A stretch of 9,629 nt of DNA from Calditrichia bacterium (GTDB lineage Bacteria > Calditrichota > Calditrichia > JAJRVZ01), in assembly GCA_030634505.1 (NCBI GenBank), contig DAOWAQ010000051.1, positions 1-9,629 of the forward strand, written 5' to 3'. Positions 1 to 7,523 of this stretch are shown here, piece by piece. The notes under the pieces were generated by a model. The model did not search any database. It worked only from the letters and a program-made list of their open reading frames with translations, and was not told the origin of the DNA. How positions within the stretch are numbered: the first letter of the stretch is position 1; every line of letters begins with the position of its first letter. The translations under genes were made by a program, and so were the position numbers.

Positions 1-427
1 CAGCCGGACGATATACATCAGCTGCAACTAACATAGGATGGCTGCCTTTTGTTCGAAAATAATTAGCAAGTTTACCTGCAAATGTTGTCTTTCCACAACC
101 TTGTAACCCAGCCAACATAACAATTGTAGGTGGAATACCGGCAGTTTTAATCTGTACGGTAGTTTGCCCCAAAAGCCCTACAAGTTCATCATGAACTATT
201 TTAACGATCATTTGGCCAGGAGTGACACTGTTTAATACTTCCTGTCCTACTGCTCTTTCCTGTATAGCACTTATGAAATCTTTTACAACTTTATAATTAA
301 CATCTGCTTCAAGAAGTGCCCGACGGATTTCTTTCATGGAATCCGCAATATTTTGCGGGGAAAGCTTACCGTGCCCCTTTAATTTTTTAAATATACCTTC
401 CAGTTTCTGGGTTAAATCTTCAAGCAT
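1..427 (-). CDS. ffh: Signal recognition particle GTPase Ffh, N-terminal 142 residues (3' end outside window)
   Basis: Ffh binds 4.5S/SRP RNA and the signal sequence of nascent inner-membrane proteins, then docks with FtsY so that the ribosome reaches the Sec translocon. The visible part starts at an ATG (427) and reads without a stop to the left edge. It holds the helical N domain (about residues 1-95, including the ALLEADVNYKVVKDF stretch typical of the family) and the start of the G domain. The P-loop GLQGCGKTT lies at 107-115, the same spacing as in known Ffh proteins, and DVYRPA at 137-142 is the next conserved GTPase motif. FtsY is less likely, because there is no acidic N-terminal extension. 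P-loop residue 111 is Cys where Ala or Ser is usual. The rest of the G domain and the RNA-binding M domain lie outside. No Shine-Dalgarno site precedes the ATG. The gene sits 92 bases after rsmB. Confidence 0.97.
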   Translation of the reverse strand, partial: MLEDLTQKLEGIFKKLKGHGKLSPQNIADSMKEIRRALLEADVNYKVVKDFISAIQERAVGQEVLNSVTPGQMIVKIVHDELVGLLGQTTVQIKTAGIPPTIVMLAGLQGCGKTTFAGKLANYFRTKGSHPMLVAADVYRPA

Positions 428-489
428 AGTTCAATCTGATACCAATTGTTATAATAGCCATAAAATTTAATTAAATTAAATCTTGCAGG

Positions 490-497
490 CAAATATA
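490..497 (-). promoter_or_regulatory. Possible Bacteroidota-type -7 promoter box for ffh
   Basis: In the 92-base gap between rsmB and ffh (428-519), the minus strand reads TATATTTG, which fits the TAnnTTTG -7 box used by the primary sigma factor of Bacteroidota. It would give a leader of roughly 55 bases before the ffh ATG. No TTTG-like -33 box was found 18-21 bases upstream, so only half of the promoter is present, and a chance match in AT-rich DNA is possible. No hairpin with a U-tract was seen in the gap, so read-through from rsmB remains possible. Confidence 0.3.
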
Positions 498-519
498 ATT
501 TGTCCTTATTTGTATGATT

Positions 520-1845
520 CTATTTTTCACGTTTTAATATCGCTGCAAAACTTCCATCCATTTTATGTATATGCGGAAAAGTACGTAAAAAGTTTTTGTT
601 TACTGTAAATTTTTTTAGAGAATTTTTTGGTGGGACTAAAGAAAACGATTTATTTTTAATTAGAAATTCTTCGATTACATCTTCATTTTCCTCACGATTA
701 ATCGTACAAGTACTGTATATTAAAAATCCATTTGGTTTCACAAATTTACTTAATGAATTTAATAATCGCAGTTGTAAATTTTGAAATTCTTCAATTTCTT
801 TCTGATTCCGTCTCCATTTTATATCAGGGTTCTTTTGAATCGTACCCAATCCACTGCAGGGTGCATCTATTAAAATTTTATCAAATTTCTTTTTCAATGC
901 TGGCTTAATGGCATCTGATTGCAGAAGGAGAATTTTATCGAAACCCAATCTTGTACTATTTTTTTTAATTATGGATAATCTCTTATTATTAATCTCATTT
1001 CCCACGAGTGTTACATTTTCAATATCTTTTTCTAATATACCAGTAAATTTACCACCGGGCGCAGCGCAGGCGTCTAAAATCCAATCTCCTTTTTTTTGAT
1101 CTAATAATTCAGTACTTAAATATGCACTTTCATCCTGAACACTACAATATCCACTATCAAATAGTCCAAGTTGAATCAATTTTTGTACATCGATAATCTT
1201 TACTATTAATGGGAAGAATTCAGAATTATTATAAGTAACCTGGTTATTATTTAAAATTTCCTTAAACTCTTGCACTTTTATTTTCTTCGTATTGATTCGA
1301 ACATCAAAATCCGGACGATTATTAAAAGACTGGCAAAGTGCTTCAGTCTCTATTTCACCGAGTAACTCAATCCAACTTTCTATCATCCATTCCGGAATTG
1401 AATATTTTACCGATAGCTGAGTTTTTTTAAATTTAAATTTTTTTTCAGGATTAAACTTTCCTCTTTCCCTTAAATAGGTTCTGAGAATTCCATTAACCAC
1501 TGCACTGCTGCGTTTATCCAATTTGGATTTAGCCAAATTCACATACTCATTTACTGTCGCAAACGTTGGAATGAAATCAAGAAAGTCAATCTCATAGATT
1601 GCAAGCCTGACAATTACCTTAAATTTGTTTAGTGATTTTTTATAGTTACCCTTAAATAATAATCCGATTTTCCAGTCAATTAAAGAGAGATGACGGATTA
1701 CACCTGAAGATAAATTATAAATGGATTTCTTTTCTTTTGGACTAAAAGTACCCCGAAAAAAAACGTTATTAATTAAATCTTCAAGCCTATTATTAGATTC
1801 TTCAAATTTCAATATAATCTGATATGATGCTTCTCTGGCATTCAT
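520..1845 (-). CDS. rsmB: 16S rRNA (cytosine-967-C5)-methyltransferase RsmB
   Basis: RsmB transfers a methyl group from S-adenosylmethionine to carbon 5 of C967 of 16S rRNA during 30S assembly in the cytoplasm. At 441 residues it is close to the usual length (about 430). Residues 1-130 look like the NusB-like RNA-binding domain, with a conserved FATVNEYV followed by KRSSAVVNGILR. The catalytic domain shows motif I DACAAPGGK at 258-266 (SAM binding), motif IV DAPCSGLGT at 327-335 with Cys330, and motif VI YSTCT with Cys380. By analogy with the E. coli enzyme, Cys380 is the nucleophile and Cys330 helps product release. The C-terminus carries the family's MDGSFAAIL ending. The NusB-like domain favours RsmB over RsmF. 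The ATG start overlaps the stop of the upstream reductase by four bases (ATGA), so its translation is probably coupled. The upstream AAAGAA is at best a weak ribosome-binding site. Confidence 0.95.
   Translation of the reverse strand: MNAREASYQIILKFEESNNRLEDLINNVFFRGTFSPKEKKSIYNLSSGVIRHLSLIDWKIGLLFKGNYKKSLNKFKVIVRLAIYEIDFLDFIPTFATVNEYVNLAKSKLDKRSSAVVNGILRTYLRERGKFNPEKKFKFKKTQLSVKYSIPEWMIESWIELLGEIETEALCQSFNNRPDFDVRINTKKIKVQEFKEILNNNQVTYNNSEFFPLIVKIIDVQKLIQLGLFDSGYCSVQDESAYLSTELLDQKKGDWILDACAAPGGKFTGILEKDIENVTLVGNEINNKRLSIIKKNSTRLGFDKILLLQSDAIKPALKKKFDKILIDAPCSGLGTIQKNPDIKWRRNQKEIEEFQNLQLRLLNSLSKFVKPNGFLIYSTCTINREENEDVIEEFLIKNKSFSLVPPKNSLKKFTVNKNFLRTFPHIHKMDGSFAAILKREK
1842..1845 (-). promoter_or_regulatory. 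ATGA stop/start overlap joining the reductase gene to rsmB
   Basis: On the minus strand the four bases read ATGA: the TGA ends the reductase gene and the ATG begins rsmB in another frame. Such overlaps usually allow terminating ribosomes to restart, which would tie rsmB translation to that of the reductase. This fits the weak ribosome-binding site of rsmB. Confidence 0.7.
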
Positions 1846-2705
1846 AATATATTCTTTATGAAAGTAGATAAATCTTCTCGTGTTGTATTTAGAACTTTAT
1901 CCAGTACATTGGAATTCATTGAAACATCCTTTGGTCGCGGGTATACTGCATTTTGTGATGACTTTTTTTTCAATAAAAATTTTTTGTCTGACTTAAGGTG
2001 ATCTAATATTTTTAATCCCAGATCATAACGATTTATTTTTTCTTTTCCAGTCAAATGAACAATTCCAATAAAATCATTACTTACAAAATCCCAAATTGCA
2101 CTTGCCGCAAATATTGTTGATACAGGCGTTCTAATTTCATCAAAATATAATGGAATTTCGTTATTGTTTTCCAATTTGTTTTCAAACCAATCGATAAAAC
2201 TAATTGTGTTTCCTAATCCTTTGCCAAGGCATAAAGCCAAGCGTACAATCACCGCATTGTCATGAATATTTATAATTCTCTCTTCCGCTTCCAATTTCGT
2301 TTTTCCATATACATTTATTGGATCAGGAGTTTCATTTTCAGAATAGTCTCCTTTTACACCTTCAAAAACAATATCTGTTGATAAAAAAATAAATTTACTT
2401 TTCTGAATTGCACTCCATTGGGCAAGTTTTTCAGTGGCTTGTGTATTTAACACTATTGCTTCATCAGGATGTTTTTCGCACTCACCCAAATTTGCTTCTG
2501 CAGCACAATGAATTATTATATCAAATTTAGCTGACTTATTTATAAATTCATCAATTTTTGTTAAGTCTAATTTAACTAAATCTACTCCATTTATTTCAGG
2601 CTTGTTTAAGAAATAGGTTCCGGTTAACAGAACATCATTTGGTCTGTATTTATGAAGATAATGGCCAATAAATCCACTAATTCCGGTAATTAATATTTTT
2701 TTCAT
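1842..2705 (-). CDS. RmlD-family NAD(P)-dependent sugar-nucleotide reductase (extended SDR)
   Basis: This is an extended short-chain dehydrogenase/reductase of the RmlD (dTDP-4-dehydrorhamnose reductase) superfamily, probably reducing a keto-sugar nucleotide in the cytoplasm. The 287-residue length is normal. The N-terminal Rossmann motif GISGFIG (8-14) binds NAD(P). LSTDIVFEG (108-116) matches the STDYVFDG signature of RmlD. YGKTK (133-137) supplies the catalytic Tyr133 and Lys137, FDEIRTPVS (188-196) resembles the substrate-domain motif, and RPKDVSMNS (257-265) matches the family's C-terminal RPxxSxL pattern. None of the companion genes rmlA, rmlB or rmlC is in view, so the exact substrate is not established and no symbol is given. 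It starts 41 bases after the DUF5683-like gene, and its TGA overlaps the rsmB ATG. No Shine-Dalgarno site is visible before its ATG. Confidence 0.88.
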   Translation of the reverse strand: MKKILITGISGFIGHYLHKYRPNDVLLTGTYFLNKPEINGVDLVKLDLTKIDEFINKSAKFDIIIHCAAEANLGECEKHPDEAIVLNTQATEKLAQWSAIQKSKFIFLSTDIVFEGVKGDYSENETPDPINVYGKTKLEAEERIINIHDNAVIVRLALCLGKGLGNTISFIDWFENKLENNNEIPLYFDEIRTPVSTIFAASAIWDFVSNDFIGIVHLTGKEKINRYDLGLKILDHLKSDKKFLLKKKSSQNAVYPRPKDVSMNSNVLDKVLNTTREDLSTFIKNIL

Positions 2706-2746
2706 TTAAAAGTAAAAAATCAGGAAAGAATGTAACAGTTGGTTTA

Positions 2747-3487
2747 TTAGAAACTTTGATTAAATGATAGTGAAAGACTATTTTTATACTTATCAAATTT
2801 GACTCCCATAATCCATCCACTATCTTTTAAATTGCGATTATATGCTTTTGCCAATCTTAAAGCATTTATGGCAGAGACAATATGGTTTAATACTATAGCA
2901 CCGATGTAATAAACATCATCATTTTCCAAAACTTTTGCATGAATTCTTTTACCATCATAATCCAGTCGATTAGTATTGGAGTCCCAGCGCCAGTAAAAAA
3001 TTGCATTTTCATCATATATAGCATTTACATCTCTATCTCTTCTTCTCTGTTCATTATAGTCATAAATATTATCATATTTACCTATATCAATCCAATACTG
3101 GCCATCTTTTGAATCTTTGTTAATATTTGCATGTTGATAAGCAAAATTTTTATAATCTTTCTCAAGCCAGGATACGTGCTGATAGTTACCTAACAAAAAT
3201 CCCCAACCTATCACTTCAAGAGACAAGAAAATTTTTGTATATGTCTTGCTGCCAACATAAGCCTCTCCTAAACCAGGTAACAACAAACTATAAAAGAATG
3301 CTTTGCCAACAGATTTAGTTTCACGTTGTTGCTCTTCAAATTGTAATTCGGGAGTTTTATTAATGTTAAACTGATTTAATAATTTGTTTTGATATAAAGA
3401 TTTATTTCTAAATTCGAATAATGAGTTTTCTTGTGCGAATAGATTTACTGATAAAATTAATATTAATAATATAAAATATTTTTTCAT
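2747..3487 (-). CDS. DUF5683-like exported or membrane protein, paralog B
   Basis: The function is unknown. This 246-residue protein begins with a clear signal peptide (MKKYFILLILILSVNLFAQ, likely cut after Ala18). Residues 59-80 carry the DUF5683-type motif KAFFYSLLLPGLGEAYVGS, followed by a hydrophobic segment (about 85-101). The middle (105-190) is polar and rich in Tyr, Trp, Asn and Arg, with YNEQRRRDRD at 144-153 and YWRWDS at 165-170. A second hydrophobic stretch (193-215) contains NHIVSAINALRLAKAYNR, closely matching NHVISALDAALAAKSYNR of the gene just upstream, so the two are paralogs. The last residues, SLSLSFNQSF, alternate hydrophobic and polar and end in Phe, like an outer-membrane beta strand. 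It starts four bases after the stop of its paralog. The DUF5683 assignment is recalled from the family motif, not searched. Confidence 0.8.
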   Translation of the reverse strand: MKKYFILLILILSVNLFAQENSLFEFRNKSLYQNKLLNQFNINKTPELQFEEQQRETKSVGKAFFYSLLLPGLGEAYVGSKTYTKIFLSLEVIGWGFLLGNYQHVSWLEKDYKNFAYQHANINKDSKDGQYWIDIGKYDNIYDYNEQRRRDRDVNAIYDENAIFYWRWDSNTNRLDYDGKRIHAKVLENDDVYYIGAIVLNHIVSAINALRLAKAYNRNLKDSGWIMGVKFDKYKNSLSLSFNQSF

Positions 3488-3491
3488 TTTT

Positions 3492-4364
3492 CTACCAGGT
3501 TAATTGAAGACCATACATTCTTACTTTTTCAAAGGGTAAATATTTGTCCTTTACAGTAAATTTCATATCCAAAGAACGATTATAACTTTTAGCTGCTAAT
3601 GCTGCATCAAGCGCGCTAATTACATGATTAATCAAAGCTGTCATAGACGCAGCGGTTGCTACATCATAATATTCTTCTGATAGATTTCTTAAATAGCGAT
3701 AATTAATTGCAGTGGATGGCAAATCAGAAGCATTGGGGGCATATTTATAATTTAAAATTGCATCAGACCATCCATTAGCAAATTGTTCAGGATATTTATA
3801 AATCATTTCATAGTATTGCTGAGTATGAGTCGAAGGAAGTGAATGTGAATAATCTAATTTTCCTTCATATTTTCTTAATTCATTTATCACATTAGAATTG
3901 TATTCGATCAAATAATTTGTCCCCATATCATATTGATAATTAGGTAAATCAGCAAATCCATCTATATTATTCAATTTTGCTTGTCGGGATTCATAATAAA
4001 TTTTGGACCAATATTTTTGTTCACTCCAATGGTCATCACCAAAATTGCGCATTTGTTTATCTTTATCAGACCCTTTTGAGTTATAAACAATATATGTAGT
4101 CCAGACAGCGACTTCTAACGTAGCATAAATTGCAGCCCGCCAATAGGATTCTGCATAAAACTGCCCGGCTCCTGGAATCACTGCTGAATATAGGGCTGCT
4201 CGAAATCCTGAGATTTTTTCTTTCTCTGCATATTGCAGTGAATCAACCTTAGTAAACGATTCTTCTATCAAATTTCTTTTTTCAAAATTATTTTTAATAA
4301 TAATGTCATTAGCATTTAATAACTGAATTGAAAAGATAATAACCATAAAAATGATGTTTTTCAT
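3492..4364 (-). CDS. DUF5683-like exported or membrane protein, paralog A
   Basis: The function is unknown. The 290-residue protein has a signal peptide (residues 1-18, likely cut after NA). GFRAALYSAVIPGAGQFYAES (53-73) is the DUF5683 hallmark of small residues around a PGxGQ turn, followed by WRAAIYATLEVAVW (75-88), so two membrane-associated helices are likely. Residues 97-235 are polar and Tyr/Asn-rich, about 50 residues longer than in paralog B. A hydrophobic helix region (236-262) holds NHVISALDAALAAKSYNR, shared with paralog B. The C-terminus VRMYGLQLTW alternates hydrophobic and polar and ends in Trp. It starts 22 bases after the outer-membrane protease gene and has a good Shine-Dalgarno site. 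The position suggests it works in the envelope with its neighbours, but no activity can be read from the sequence. Confidence 0.8.
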   Translation of the reverse strand: MKNIIFMVIIFSIQLLNANDIIIKNNFEKRNLIEESFTKVDSLQYAEKEKISGFRAALYSAVIPGAGQFYAESYWRAAIYATLEVAVWTTYIVYNSKGSDKDKQMRNFGDDHWSEQKYWSKIYYESRQAKLNNIDGFADLPNYQYDMGTNYLIEYNSNVINELRKYEGKLDYSHSLPSTHTQQYYEMIYKYPEQFANGWSDAILNYKYAPNASDLPSTAINYRYLRNLSEEYYDVATAASMTALINHVISALDAALAAKSYNRSLDMKFTVKDKYLPFEKVRMYGLQLTW

Positions 4365-4368
4365 TTAA

Positions 4369-4374
4369 TCCCCT
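4369..4374 (-). promoter_or_regulatory. Shine-Dalgarno site of DUF5683-like paralog A
   Basis: The minus strand reads AGGGGA followed by four bases and then the ATG at 4364. It is the clearest purine-rich ribosome-binding site in the window, and it supports the chosen start. The other starts here lack a strong site, as is common in Bacteroidota-related bacteria. Confidence 0.55.
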
Positions 4375-4386
4375 GCTTTCTCATCC

Positions 4387-7300
4387 TTAAAATGCTCTTA
4401 ACATTTTCCCAAATCGTTCTCTTAAATCAAACTCAAATAAAACACCAAAATAATAACGCCAATTTTTCTGGTACACTACATCTTGATTGGTAACTTCATT
4501 AAGCGGATATGCCGCTTCTAAAAAAAATCTTGTTGGAAACAGGTAATTTGAAAATGTTTCCAATCTTAACTGAAAACCAATATCCTTTTTAAAATCAGAA
4601 AAATCTATTTCATCATTCACCCAGGCATTTCCAAAATCAAAATAAACACCAAAATATAATTTATTAAAATATATATTAAATATTTTCCAATCGATATCAT
4701 TAAATAGCGGAAATCTATATGTAGCCGATCCAATAAGTTTTTTGGTACCTTCGATGCTAAAGTAAGAATAACCCTTCATTCCTAATAAACCACCTGTAAA
4801 AAGATGGAAAAAATCATCTACTTTTCTATCAATATACCCTGCTCGTAATCTCAATGATAATGCATGATTGGAAAATACTGGATTTTCAATATATTCTTCC
4901 CAATCCATTTCAATTTTATGAAAATTGAATCTTTTGAATATTTCTTCTATTCCTAAGGGTGCATATTCAAATGCTTGCAAAAAATCATTTTCCTCATAAG
5001 CATATCGGAAAAATAAATAGCGTCCTGAAGTTGGATTAATTGCTGAATGCCGGGTCCGTTTGATTTGATCACTTGATAAACTTAGCTGTAATGCCCGCCC
5101 ATTAAAGTACCTGTAATGAAATGTAAATATTTGATTATAAAATGTGTCAAACCACTTTAGCCTGGCATTGTAAAAGCTTATTATATATGCTAATCTCACA
5201 TGCATTAAATCTAGAACAGAACCACTAATTCCAAACTGAATTTCAGTTAAATCAAAGTTTACATCACGATCTAATATTTCATAATTATTTGGTCCGCCTT
5301 TAACCAACACCGTATCTGAAATATTTGATGACATATTGTAAGCTTCTAAAAACAAAGTTGGCATGAACTCATTATATTCAAACATACCAAATAAATCATA
5401 ATCCCAATCGCTATTAACTGCCGCACCACCGAGCAAGTTCATTTTATTAAGCACATCTGTGGAGTATAAATAAAATCCTGGTTTAATAGTTTTATAGTCC
5501 ACTAATATTCGCGGTAAAATTTTTACCCCGGTAAAGGATTGTTTATAATCTTTTATCTCTCGATCAATAATTTTTGAATCGTCAAAATTTTTGTCCGGTA
5601 TTGTCGCCAGGTAATTTTGTTCATAAATGGTATTTCCCAGATCAATTTTAATATGATTTTGAATGGTATAAATATGAAATCCCAAGCTGTCATAAGCAGA
5701 GTAAACAATTTCACTATTCTTATTGATTGAAGGCATTAACGCCCCACCCGTTACATTTGTTAAAATAGTTGTTTCATTATTATCCAGGTTTGTTTTGTAT
5801 ATATTGTAAATTCCTGATTTTGCAGAAGAATAATAGATTGCATTTTCAGTGGGATGATAAATTGGATAACGCAGTTCTTCTTTTCCGGAAAGTAAAATCG
5901 AATAATTTTTCTTTTTTATATCATATTCGGCAATGTTCCTCCCGTAGTCCACTGCTGTATCAAATATTAATTTTGAATCATCAGGTGACCAGCGGGGGTG
6001 ATAAATTTGTCTGCCGTTTCCAAATGACAGAACTTGATCTAAATTACTACTTCTTACATAAACCGGTCTTATATTTTTTGAATATTTTAAATTTTTTAAT
6101 AAAGAACCGGTTTCTATATCAATGGAATGTATCATCCATGTATCAAGATGAAAATTGGTATCTACATCCATTATGAATAATTGATTCAATCCATTTGTTT
6201 CCGTTACAAAAGTCAATTTGCTGCCATCACTGCTCCAATCCGGATTTTTTGCTCTCATTTGTTTTGTGATTCGAAATTCTTCTTCATTATTCAAATCATA
6301 TAAAAACAAGTCATTATAAGTTGAGCGAGTCTGATAAAACTGTTCTTTGCGACTAAATGCTATATATTTCCCATTCGGTGACCAGGAAATAGAAGAACTG
6401 ATTTTACCGGCAACTACTTTTTTTTCTTTTGTTACTGTATCATATACTATCAGTTTATTTTGACTGAAATAATCGTTTCCCTTATTAGATATGTACGCTA
6501 TTTTTTTGCCATCCGGAGACCAGGTTGGATAAAGATTTGCAAATCCTTCCAACTCAATTGCTTCGCCTTGCACTTTATTGGGAATTATTTTTCTTAATTT
6601 ATATTTGTATTGTTCTTCTAAAGATTTTTTCCAATCTTCATAAAGAGACTCTGCTGATTTACCGGTAGCATGTTGCAATGAGCTTTCAAATGTAAATGTT
6701 GAGATTTTTGCATTATAATCAGTAATTTTTCTAAGGACTTCTTCACCATAAACTTCACATAAATAATTGACGAATGAATAACCCAAGTTGTAAGCTGATT
6801 CATTACCGAGGCTGGTTTTACCAAATACTCCCATATCCTCAAATGTCAGCATTCTGTCATTTATAACCCTGTCTCTAATTACCATCTCACGATTTGGATC
6901 CCTGTAATCATAACGTGCGCCATTTGCCTGGTGTTGTGCTACACCTTCCGCAAACCACACCGGAATATTAATTGACGAAATTGGATAAGATACAACAGTG
7001 TTAGGAAACCCACGAACAACATCTTTTCTTTTTTCAGATTCATATCCAAATACCTGAAAGAATCCATACGGAAATGTTTGAGAGAATTTAATAGAACTGC
7101 CAATCTGGATCATATGTACGTATTCATGAGTAACAACATCACGCAGCCAATTTCTTGTTCCTCTCATTATGTAATCAAGATTCTCTGCCCAAATCTCAAC
7201 TTTATTATCAAAAAAATAGGCGCCGCCATTGGAATAATCATCTGTGTCTTTTACTATAAAATGTACCTTATCCTTTGGTTTGTAGTTATACAAACTGGTA

Positions 7301-7515
7301 ACAGGTTCATAGATATCCTCAGCTACTTTTCCAATTATGTTTGCAGTTCTAAATGTACCTTGATGAAAATGAACAACAAAATGCTCGGTTTCAAAACTTT
7401 TCCATTCAAGTTCAGGATGATTATATATTTTTTCCTGTGCATTAATTACAGAAAAAGAGAGAACCAAAATTATTAATAAATTAAAAAAGAAATATTTTAG
7501 AATTAGATTTCTCAC
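4387..7515 (-). CDS. Outer-membrane zinc metalloprotease-like / TolB-like propeller / Omp85-like barrel fusion
   Basis: This 1042-residue protein has four parts. A signal peptide covers residues 1-26, with cleavage likely after INA. A gluzincin-like peptidase domain (about 30-310) has HEYVH at 130-134 (zinc ligands His130 and His134, catalytic Glu131), and Glu190 in WFAEG is the likely third ligand, as in peptidase MA-like proteins. Six PD40-type repeats follow near 327, 376, 424, 506, 549 and 594, with WSPDGKKIAY the clearest, fitting a six-bladed TolB-like propeller. The final 380 or so residues (about 660-1042) resemble an Omp85/Bac_surface_Ag barrel: GGLLGMKGY (908-916) matches the loop-6 VRGY motif with Lys for Arg, GVYFDFGNAW (956-965) matches the FxDxGxxW signature, and the chain ends in Phe. 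No POTRA domain was seen. The start is GTG, since no in-frame ATG lies near the signal peptide. The M6-like gene ends 8 bases upstream. The domains are well supported, but the function (surface or periplasmic proteolysis, or export) is inferred. Confidence 0.82.
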   Translation of the reverse strand: MRNLILKYFFFNLLIILVLSFSVINAQEKIYNHPELEWKSFETEHFVVHFHQGTFRTANIIGKVAEDIYEPVTSLYNYKPKDKVHFIVKDTDDYSNGGAYFFDNKVEIWAENLDYIMRGTRNWLRDVVTHEYVHMIQIGSSIKFSQTFPYGFFQVFGYESEKRKDVVRGFPNTVVSYPISSINIPVWFAEGVAQHQANGARYDYRDPNREMVIRDRVINDRMLTFEDMGVFGKTSLGNESAYNLGYSFVNYLCEVYGEEVLRKITDYNAKISTFTFESSLQHATGKSAESLYEDWKKSLEEQYKYKLRKIIPNKVQGEAIELEGFANLYPTWSPDGKKIAYISNKGNDYFSQNKLIVYDTVTKEKKVVAGKISSSISWSPNGKYIAFSRKEQFYQTRSTYNDLFLYDLNNEEEFRITKQMRAKNPDWSSDGSKLTFVTETNGLNQLFIMDVDTNFHLDTWMIHSIDIETGSLLKNLKYSKNIRPVYVRSSNLDQVLSFGNGRQIYHPRWSPDDSKLIFDTAVDYGRNIAEYDIKKKNYSILLSGKEELRYPIYHPTENAIYYSSAKSGIYNIYKTNLDNNETTILTNVTGGALMPSINKNSEIVYSAYDSLGFHIYTIQNHIKIDLGNTIYEQNYLATIPDKNFDDSKIIDREIKDYKQSFTGVKILPRILVDYKTIKPGFYLYSTDVLNKMNLLGGAAVNSDWDYDLFGMFEYNEFMPTLFLEAYNMSSNISDTVLVKGGPNNYEILDRDVNFDLTEIQFGISGSVLDLMHVRLAYIISFYNARLKWFDTFYNQIFTFHYRYFNGRALQLSLSSDQIKRTRHSAINPTSGRYLFFRYAYEENDFLQAFEYAPLGIEEIFKRFNFHKIEMDWEEYIENPVFSNHALSLRLRAGYIDRKVDDFFHLFTGGLLGMKGYSYFSIEGTKKLIGSATYRFPLFNDIDWKIFNIYFNKLYFGVYFDFGNAWVNDEIDFSDFKKDIGFQLRLETFSNYLFPTRFFLEAAYPLNEVTNQDVVYQKNWRYYFGVLFEFDLRERFGKMLRAF

Positions 7516-7523
7516 AATTGTAT

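Noticed and set aside
464..477. Perfect 14-base AT-only palindrome AATTTAATTAAATT in the rsmB-ffh gap
   Set aside because: It contains no G or C, is short, and is not followed by a U-tract that would make a terminator. Such palindromes are expected by chance in AT-rich gaps, so it was not called an operator or terminator.
1963..1970. Run of eight T (A8 on the coding strand) inside the reductase gene, with similar eight-base runs in rsmB near 1090 and 1756
   Set aside because: The reading frames continue intact through all of them and encode normal Lys or Phe residues. In AT-rich coding DNA this is weak evidence for slippage or phase variation.
2706..2746. 41-base gap before the reductase gene as a promoter or terminator
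   Set aside because: No TAnnTTTG or -35/-10-like pair and no stable hairpin were found. It reads as ordinary operon spacing.
5769..6176. 135-codon open frame on the plus strand opposite the propeller region
   Set aside because: It lies wholly antisense to a well-supported domain region, has no recognisable motif or ribosome-binding site, and its composition looks like the mirror of the real gene.
7078..7476. 132-codon plus-strand open frame opposite the protease domain
   Set aside because: It is antisense to the signal peptide and HEYVH region, whose coding nature is clear. The translated protein shows no known family features.
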